From assembly GCF_029626225.1 (NCBI RefSeq), contig NZ_JARUBP010000001.1, positions 4,278,001-4,342,000 on the forward strand: 64,000 nt of DNA, read 5' to 3'. The stretch's first letter is position 1, and each line of letters starts with the position of its first letter. Source of the stretch: Asanoa sp. WMMD1127 (GTDB lineage Bacteria > Actinomycetota > Actinomycetes > Mycobacteriales > Micromonosporaceae). Below are positions 59,166-64,000 of this stretch, one piece after another. Under the pieces are notes generated by a model. It made no database searches and was not told the origin of the DNA. It was given only the letters and a program-made list of their open reading frames with translations. Position numbers and translations under genes: made by a program.

Positions 59166-61271
59166 TCACACTTCCCGGTCGAAGACGAGCAGGCTGCGCT
59201 CGGCCACGGTGGCGCGCCCGCCGGCGGGGACGGTGGGCGCGGGGTCCAGCTGCTCCTCCCGCGCGGTGTCGAAGACGACCTGCCACTTCTCGCCGTACTC
59301 GGCCGGCGGGAGGGCGAACTGGAGCGGCTCGTGGTGGCCGTTGAAGCACAGCAGGAACGAGTCGTCGACCTGGCGCTGCCCGTACCGGCCGCGCTCCTTG
59401 ATGCCCTCGCCGTTGACGAACAGGGTCAGCGCGTTGACCTCGCTGTCCCAGTCGGCGATAGCGGTGCCGTCGGGGGCGAACCAGGCCATGTCGGCGACCG
59501 GGGTGGTCACGTCCCGGCCGGCGACCGGGGCGCCGGTGAAGAACCGCCGGCGGCGGAAGATCTTGTGGCGGGCCCGGAAGGCGGCCAGGTTGCGGACGAA
59601 GGCCAGCAGGTGCTCGTCGACGGTCGACCAGTCGACCCAGCTGAGCTCGTTGTCCTGGCAGTAGCCGTTGTTGTTGCCGCGCTGGGTCCGGCCGAGCTCG
59701 TCGCCGTGGCCGAGCATCGGCACGCCCTGCGACAGGAACAGGGTGGCGAGGAAGTTGCGCCGCTGCCGGGAGCGCAGCGCGAGCACGCCGCTGTCGCGGG
59801 TCGGCCCCTCGACGCCGCAGTTCCACGAGCGGTTGTCGGTCGAGCCGTCGTTGTTGTCCTCACCGTTGGCCTCGTTGTGCTTCCCGTTGTAGGACACGAG
59901 GTCGTTGAGCGTGAACCCGTCGTGGCAGGTGACGAAGTTGATGCTGGCCACCGGCCGGCGCCCGTCGTCCTGGTAGAGGTCGGCCGAGCCGCTGATCCGG
60001 GTCGCGAACTCCGCCAGCGTCGCGGGCTCACCGCGCCAGAAGTCCCGCACGGTGTCACGGAACTTGCCGTTCCACTCCGTCCACAATGGTGGGAAGTTGC
60101 CGACCTGGTAGCCGCCCGGCCCGACGTCCCACGGCTCGGCGATGAGCTTGACCTGGTTGACGACGGGATCCTGCTGGACCACCTCGAAGAAGGTGGACAA
60201 CCGGTCGACCTCGTAGAACTCGCGGGCCAGCGTGGCCGCCAGGTCGAAGCGGAAGCCGTCGACGTGCATCTCCTGCACCCAGTAGCGCAGCGAATCCATG
60301 ATCAGTTGGAGCGAGATCGGGCTGCGTACGTTGAGCGAGTTGCCGGTGCCCGTGTAGTCCATGTAGTAACGCGGGTCCTCGTCGGACAACCGGTAGTAGC
60401 CGGGGTTGTCCAGGCCCTTGAAGCCCAGCGTGGGCCCGAGGTGGTTGCCCTCGCCCGTGTGGTTGTAGACGACGTCCAGGATCACCTCGATGCCGGCGGC
60501 GTGCAGCGCCCGCACCATGCCCCGGAACTCCTGCACCTGCTGCCCGAGCCGGCCCATCGCCGAGTAGCCGTGGTAGGGCGCGAAGTAGCCGATCGTGTTG
60601 TAGCCCCAGTAGTTGCGCAGGCCCCGGTCGGTCAGGTGCTGGTCGTGCACGAACTGCTGCACCGGCATCAACTCGACCGCGGTCACCCCGAGGCGGGTCA
60701 GGTGCTCGATCGAGGCGGGGTGGGCCAGCCCGGCGTACGTGCCGCGCAGCTCCTCCGGCACCTCGGGGTGCCGCGCGGTCAGCCCCTTGACGTGCGCCTC
60801 GTAGATCACGGTGTCGTGGTAGGGGGTGCGCGGCGCGCGGTCGTTGCCCCAGTCGAACCAGGGGTTCACCACGACGGCCTTCGGCAGGTACGGCGCCGAG
60901 TCGGTGGTCGACATCGTGTCGGGGTCGGTGAGGTCGTGCCCGTAGACGGCGGGGTGCCAGTGCACGTCGCCGTCGATCGCCTTGGCGTACGGGTCGAGCA
61001 GCAGCTTGTGCGGGTTGCAGCGCAGCCCCTTGGCCGGGTCCCAGGGCCCGTAGACCCGGAAGCCGTAGCGCTGGCCCGGTTGCACACCGGTGAGGAACAC
61101 GTGCCAGACGTACGCGTCGACCTCGGTCAGGTCGATCCGCCGCTCGTCGCCGTTGGCGTCGAACAGGCACAGCTCGACCGCTTCGGCGACCGCGGAGTAG
61201 ACCGCGAAGTTCGTGCCGACACCGTCGTACGTCGCGCCGAGCGGATAACGCCGGCCGGGCCATACCAACAT
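59166..61271 (-). CDS. glgX: Glycogen debranching enzyme (isoamylase type)
   Basis: Hydrolyses alpha-1,6 branches of glycogen. The 701-aa protein has the N-terminal isoamylase domain (GRRYPLGATYDGVGTNFAVY at the start) and the four GH13 regions: DVVYNHT, DGFRFDLA, AEPWD and FVTCHD. The length is normal. ATG at 61271 follows a promoter with TACTCT 6 nt upstream. A large dyad overlaps its -35 region (61289-61311). The degenerate TreZ-like gene follows by 1 nt, suggesting a glycogen/trehalose metabolic link. Confidence 0.95.
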   Translation of the reverse strand: MLVWPGRRYPLGATYDGVGTNFAVYSAVAEAVELCLFDANGDERRIDLTEVDAYVWHVFLTGVQPGQRYGFRVYGPWDPAKGLRCNPHKLLLDPYAKAIDGDVHWHPAVYGHDLTDPDTMSTTDSAPYLPKAVVVNPWFDWGNDRAPRTPYHDTVIYEAHVKGLTARHPEVPEELRGTYAGLAHPASIEHLTRLGVTAVELMPVQQFVHDQHLTDRGLRNYWGYNTIGYFAPYHGYSAMGRLGQQVQEFRGMVRALHAAGIEVILDVVYNHTGEGNHLGPTLGFKGLDNPGYYRLSDEDPRYYMDYTGTGNSLNVRSPISLQLIMDSLRYWVQEMHVDGFRFDLAATLAREFYEVDRLSTFFEVVQQDPVVNQVKLIAEPWDVGPGGYQVGNFPPLWTEWNGKFRDTVRDFWRGEPATLAEFATRISGSADLYQDDGRRPVASINFVTCHDGFTLNDLVSYNGKHNEANGEDNNDGSTDNRSWNCGVEGPTRDSGVLALRSRQRRNFLATLFLSQGVPMLGHGDELGRTQRGNNNGYCQDNELSWVDWSTVDEHLLAFVRNLAAFRARHKIFRRRRFFTGAPVAGRDVTTPVADMAWFAPDGTAIADWDSEVNALTLFVNGEGIKERGRYGQRQVDDSFLLCFNGHHEPLQFALPPAEYGEKWQVVFDTAREEQLDPAPTVPAGGRATVAERSLLVFDREV

Positions 61272-61277
61272 TTCCGC

Positions 61278-61311
61278 AGAGTAGCGGCTTTTGGTCCGAA
61301 TTGAACCAAAA
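61278..61311 (-). promoter_or_regulatory. glgX promoter with overlapping operator-like dyad
   Basis: On the minus strand TTCAAT and TACTCT are 16 nt apart, and the -10 box (61278-61283) is 6 nt from the ATG at 61271, giving a leaderless mRNA. TTTTGGTCC-N5-GAACCAAAA (61289-61311) covers the -35 box with 9-nt arms and one mismatch. Such an AT-rich dyad in a GC-rich genome is likely a repressor site for a sugar-responsive regulator. Confidence 0.55.
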
Positions 61312-61344
61312 TCGAGCTGGTACGACCCGGCGCGATCGTCAGGG

Positions 61345-62136
61345 TCAGACTGTCTCGCCCAGGTGGCCGCGGAGCTTGGTCAGCGCGCGGGCCAGCAGGC
61401 GGGAGACGTGCATCTGCGAGACGCCGATCTGGTCGGCGATCTGCGACTGGGTGAGGTTGCCGTAGAAGCGGAGCGTGAGGATCTTCTGCTCGCGCTCGTC
61501 GAGGGTGGCCAGCGCGGGGCCGAGGGCGACCCGCAGCTCGGCCAGCTCGAAGGAGGTGTCCTCGGAGCCGAGCAGGTCGCCGAGCTCGGTGCCGCGCTCG
61601 CTGTCGCCCGTCGGGGTCGACAGCGACACCGCGTTGTAGGCCCGCGCCCCTTCGAGACCCTCGAGGACCTCTTCCTCGGTGAGCTTGAGGTGGGCGGCGA
61701 TGTCGGCGACCGTCGGGGAGCGGCCGAGGGACTGGAGCAGGGAGCTGTTGGCCTCGGAGATGGCCAGGCGCAGCTCCTGGAGGCGGCGGGGGACCCGGAT
61801 GTCCCAGGTGCGGTCGCGGAAGTGCCGCTTGAGCTCGCCGATGATGGTCGGGATCGCGTAGCCGGCGAAGTCGACGCCGCGCGTGGGGTCGAACTTGTCG
61901 ACGGCCTTGATGAGGCCGACGGCGGCGGTCTGGAGCAGGTCGTCGGTGGGTTCGCCGCGGCCGCTGTAGCGGTGGGCGAGGTGGTTGGCCAGGGGGAGCC
62001 AGGCCTCGATGGTGCGGTCCCGCAGCGCGGCGCGCGACGGGTGTCCGGCCGGCATGGCGGCCAATGCGGTCAGTAGCTCGGTCGCGCTGTCGGTGAGCGT
62101 GGCCGTCTCTACCTTCTCGGCCGTCTGCACGGTCAT
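61345..62136 (-). CDS. SigB/SigF-type RNA polymerase sigma factor
   Basis: A 263-aa group 3 sigma factor of the stress/sporulation SigB/SigF/SigG type. Region 2 has SGRGEPTDDLLQTAAVGLIK and GVDFAGYAIPTIIGELKRHF. Region 3 follows, and region 4 ends with LDEREQKILTLRFYGNLTQS. No anti-sigma factor gene is adjacent, which is unusual since such factors are often regulated by partner switching. ATG at 62136 follows AGGAGGT by 6 nt; a longer frame upstream is not supported. It lies on the same strand as glgX and could read into it. Confidence 0.9.
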   Translation of the reverse strand: MTVQTAEKVETATLTDSATELLTALAAMPAGHPSRAALRDRTIEAWLPLANHLAHRYSGRGEPTDDLLQTAAVGLIKAVDKFDPTRGVDFAGYAIPTIIGELKRHFRDRTWDIRVPRRLQELRLAISEANSSLLQSLGRSPTVADIAAHLKLTEEEVLEGLEGARAYNAVSLSTPTGDSERGTELGDLLGSEDTSFELAELRVALGPALATLDEREQKILTLRFYGNLTQSQIADQIGVSQMHVSRLLARALTKLRGHLGETV

Positions 62137-62314
62137 GGGGGGACCTCCTGCGCTCGATATGTGCATCGTGCTGAAGTTTGCTGTGGAGCACGGATAACCG
62201 TTCGGCACTCACCGTAGCCCGAGCGGCCGGCTAAAAGCTAGCCGAAAGGCCGATGTATATAACACGCGAAAGGTGCATACCCGGGTGTATTGCCTGAGAG
62301 TTTTCGGTCAGGAC

Positions 62315-62320
62315 TAGGGT
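62315..62320 (+). promoter_or_regulatory. Leaderless promoter of the MocA-like gene
   Basis: TAGGGT lies 8 nt before the ATG at 62329 and no ribosome binding site is visible. The 192-bp region between this gene and the divergent sigma factor gene holds the promoters of both. Confidence 0.45.
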
Positions 62321-62328
62321 GTGTGGCC

Positions 62329-62943
62329 ATGACGGCCGGGCTTGTCCTCGCCGCCGGCGCCGGTCGGCGCTACGGCGGACCGAAGGCGCTCGTCCGCCGC
62401 GACGGCGCCCTGCTGGTCGAGCGGGCCGTCGCCACCGCGCGCGCCGGCGGCCTGTCGCCGGTCTACGTCGTGGTCGGCGCGGCCGCCGATCGGGTCCGGT
62501 CCGACGCCGACCTCGGCGACGCGGTGCTGGTCGACAACCCCGACTGGGCGACGGGCATGGGCTCCTCGCTGCGGGCCGGCCTGGCCGCCCTCACCGCCAC
62601 CGACGCGCCCGCCGCCGCGGTGCTCCTCGTCGACATGCCGGGCGTCACGCCCGCCGCCGTCGAGCGGGTGACCGCCGGCGCCGGCCCGCGCACCCTGGCC
62701 ATGGGCGGCTACGACGACCGCCGCGGCCACCCGGTCGTGCTCGGCCGCGAGCACTGGGCGGGTGTCGCGCGGACCGCCACCGGCGACGCGGGCGCCCGAG
62801 CCTACCTGCGGGCCCACGCCGCCGACGTGACGGTCGTGCCCTGCGGCGACGTCGCCGACGACACCGACCTGGACACCCCCGACGACGGTGACACGCCGTC
62901 ACCGGGTGCGGAACGCCTTGATCGCGGGCCCGCGCTGGAGTAG
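62329..62943 (+). CDS. mocA: MobA/MocA-like nucleotidyltransferase
   Basis: A 204-aa protein of the MobA-like NTP transferase group. LAAGAGRRYGGPKALVRRDG (about 6-25) is the nucleotide-binding signature, and VLLVDMPGVTP carries the metal-binding Asp. It probably attaches CMP to molybdopterin, giving the cofactor of xanthine dehydrogenase. Its position directly before urate degradation genes fits that role, since xanthine dehydrogenase makes urate. The acidic C-terminal 25 residues are extra. Alternative functions within the family cannot be excluded. Confidence 0.78.
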   Translation: MTAGLVLAAGAGRRYGGPKALVRRDGALLVERAVATARAGGLSPVYVVVGAAADRVRSDADLGDAVLVDNPDWATGMGSSLRAGLAALTATDAPAAAVLLVDMPGVTPAAVERVTAGAGPRTLAMGGYDDRRGHPVVLGREHWAGVARTATGDAGARAYLRAHAADVTVVPCGDVADDTDLDTPDDGDTPSPGAERLDRGPALE

Positions 62944-62959
62944 TCATTCGGTATCCGTC

Positions 62960-63790
62960 GTGAAGGGGGGCGTCATCGCCGACGTCGACCGGTTCAACCG
63001 GCTCTCACCCGCCGAGGCCGAGCGCGACCTGCTCGCCTGCTGCGCGGCGCCCACGTGGGCGGAGGCGGTCGCCGCCGGCCGCCCCTACGCCGACCGGGCC
63101 GCACTGCTGGCCGCCGCCGACACCGCACTGCGCAAGCTGACCTGGGCCGACGTGTCACTCGCGATCGCCGCGCACCCGCGGATCGGCGAGCGGCCGGCCG
63201 GCGGCGACCGGGAGTCCGCCTGGTCGCGGCGCGAGCAGTCCGGTGTCGCGGCCGACGCCGACACCATCACCGCCCTCAAGCGGGCCAACCTCGACTACGA
63301 GCGCCGGTTCGACCACGTGTTCCTCGTCTTCGCGACCGGGAAGTCCCAGGCCGAGATCCTCGACACGCTGCGGCACCGGCTCGACAACGACGTCGAGACC
63401 GAGCGCCGCGTCGTCCAGGAGGAGCTCCGCAAGATCGCCCTCCTCCGGCTGGAACGGCTCGTCACCGATCCCACCGCCCCGCTCTCCACCCACGTGCTCG
63501 ACCTCGAGCGCGGCCGCCCGGCCGCCGGCGTCACGGTGCGGCTCGAGCGGGGCGCCGAGGTGCTGGCCAAGGGGCGCACCGACGACGACGGGCGGCTGCG
63601 CGAGTGGGTGCCGGCCGAGGGGTGGGAAGCCGGCGACTACCGGCTCGTCTTCGACGTGGCCGGCTACCTCGACGGCGCGACCTTCTTCCCCGAGGTCACC
63701 GTCGGCTTCCGGGTCACCGCGCCCGACCAGCACCACCACGTGCCGCTGCTGCTCAACCGGCACGGCTACACGACCTACCGGGGGAGCTGA
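62960..63790 (+). CDS. Fused OHCU decarboxylase-HIU hydrolase
   Basis: A 276-aa bifunctional enzyme of urate degradation. The N-terminal UraD-type domain (1-165), with the signature HPRIG at 72-76, decarboxylates 2-oxo-4-hydroxy-4-carboxy-5-ureidoimidazoline to allantoin. The C-terminal transthyretin-like UraH domain (170-276), with LSTHVLDLERG including His178 and the C-terminal YRGS, hydrolyses 5-hydroxyisourate. The order of domains is the reverse of the pathway order. GTG at 62960 is the best start, since an earlier GTG overlaps the upstream gene. Uricase follows by 4 nt. Confidence 0.93.
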   Translation: MKGGVIADVDRFNRLSPAEAERDLLACCAAPTWAEAVAAGRPYADRAALLAAADTALRKLTWADVSLAIAAHPRIGERPAGGDRESAWSRREQSGVAADADTITALKRANLDYERRFDHVFLVFATGKSQAEILDTLRHRLDNDVETERRVVQEELRKIALLRLERLVTDPTAPLSTHVLDLERGRPAAGVTVRLERGAEVLAKGRTDDDGRLREWVPAEGWEAGDYRLVFDVAGYLDGATFFPEVTVGFRVTAPDQHHHVPLLLNRHGYTTYRGS

Positions 63791-63794
63791 CCGC

Positions 63795-64000
63795 ATGGCG
63801 ATCACCCTGGGCGACAACCGGTACGGCAAGGCCGAGGTCCGCCTCGTCCGGGTGGTCCGCGACGGCCCCCGCCACGACCTGCGTGACCTGACGGTCAGCG
63901 TCGCGCTGGCCGGCGACCTGGCCGCCGCGCACGACGGCGACAACAGCGGGGTGCTGCCGACCGACACCCAGAAGAACACGGTGTACGCGTTCGCCAAGCG
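63795..64000 (+). CDS. uox: Urate oxidase (5' end only)
   Basis: The first 68 codons of uricase, which oxidises urate to 5-hydroxyisourate, the substrate of the enzyme encoded just upstream. The N-terminal LGDNRYGKAEVRLVRV and the conserved TDTQKNTVYAFAK, with the catalytic threonine-lysine region, are clearly visible. The rest lies beyond the right edge. The ATG at 63795 starts 4 nt after the stop of the fused decarboxylase-hydrolase gene, so the two are in one operon. Confidence 0.94.
   Translation, partial: MAITLGDNRYGKAEVRLVRVVRDGPRHDLRDLTVSVALAGDLAAAHDGDNSGVLPTDTQKNTVYAFAK

Noticed and set aside
62137-62328. SigF-type promoter (GTTT..GGGTAT) in front of the sigma factor gene
   Set aside because: A GGGTAT is present on the minus strand but no GTTT lies at the right distance.

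Overview
The window is a high-GC actinobacterial chromosome segment with strong G/C third-position bias, many GTG and TTG starts, ATGA/GTGA overlaps inside operons and many apparently leaderless starts. Gene content (single-subunit b558-type SdhC, HelD/HelR-like RNA polymerase ATPase, ECF41 sigma factor, PAC2 protein, class F sortase, SigB/SigF-type sigma factor, DUF1707, DUF427 and DUF4331 proteins) suggests a Micromonosporaceae-like or related actinomycete. The family placement is inference. The segment reads as core chromosome: no prophage, integrase, transposase gene, CRISPR array, rRNA or tRNA was recognised.

Layout. 1-7.98 kb: sdhC-sdhA with a divergent LysR regulator, a PemK-like protein, a Tat-type secreted beta-carbonic anhydrase, an aminoglycoside-phosphotransferase-like kinase, and an ECF41 sigma factor facing an NAD(P)-binding epimerase-like gene. 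8-15.5 kb: hrpA, a winged-helix protein, and a HelR-like ATPase. 15.5-18.2 kb: a four-gene ABC transporter operon with its own regulator. 18.2-26.6 kb: YciI-like protein, tyrosine phosphatase, DUF4331, DUF427 and DUF1059 proteins, a SARP-type regulator, an unknown propeller-like protein and two acetyltransferases, then about 1.1 kb without a convincing gene. 26.6-36 kb: DEAD/DEAH helicase coupled to trmB, surface protein plus class F sortase, xthA with a PAC2 protein, a lysozyme-like membrane protein, a CBM-like anchored protein and an EcsC protein. 36.2-47.1 kb: two-component system, DUF1707 protein, sugar dehydrogenase-like lipoprotein, aldehyde dehydrogenase, ArsR/MFS pair, Nramp-like transporter, secreted proline-rich protein. 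47.3-57.3 kb: zinc-finger protein with Na+/H+ antiporter, LLM oxidoreductase, DUF2252 pair, MFS transporter, PP2C phosphatase with a membrane protein, and an M43 metalloprotease. 57.3-64 kb: secreted five-repeat protein, glgX with a degenerate GH13/TreZ-like partner, a stress-type sigma factor, and the start of a urate catabolism cluster (MocA-like transferase, fused UraD-UraH, uricase).

The most unusual non-coding structure is a pair of elements, each exactly 164 bp (3936-4099 and 36083-36246). They share a central palindrome, but their terminal inverted repeats differ between copies while pairing perfectly within each copy, and both sit exactly on TAG stop codons. Two other dispersed repeat families (a 21-nt palindromic module and a double CATG hairpin) occupy further intergenic spaces, and three degenerate copies of a gene's 3' end follow one another near 25.8-26.0 kb.
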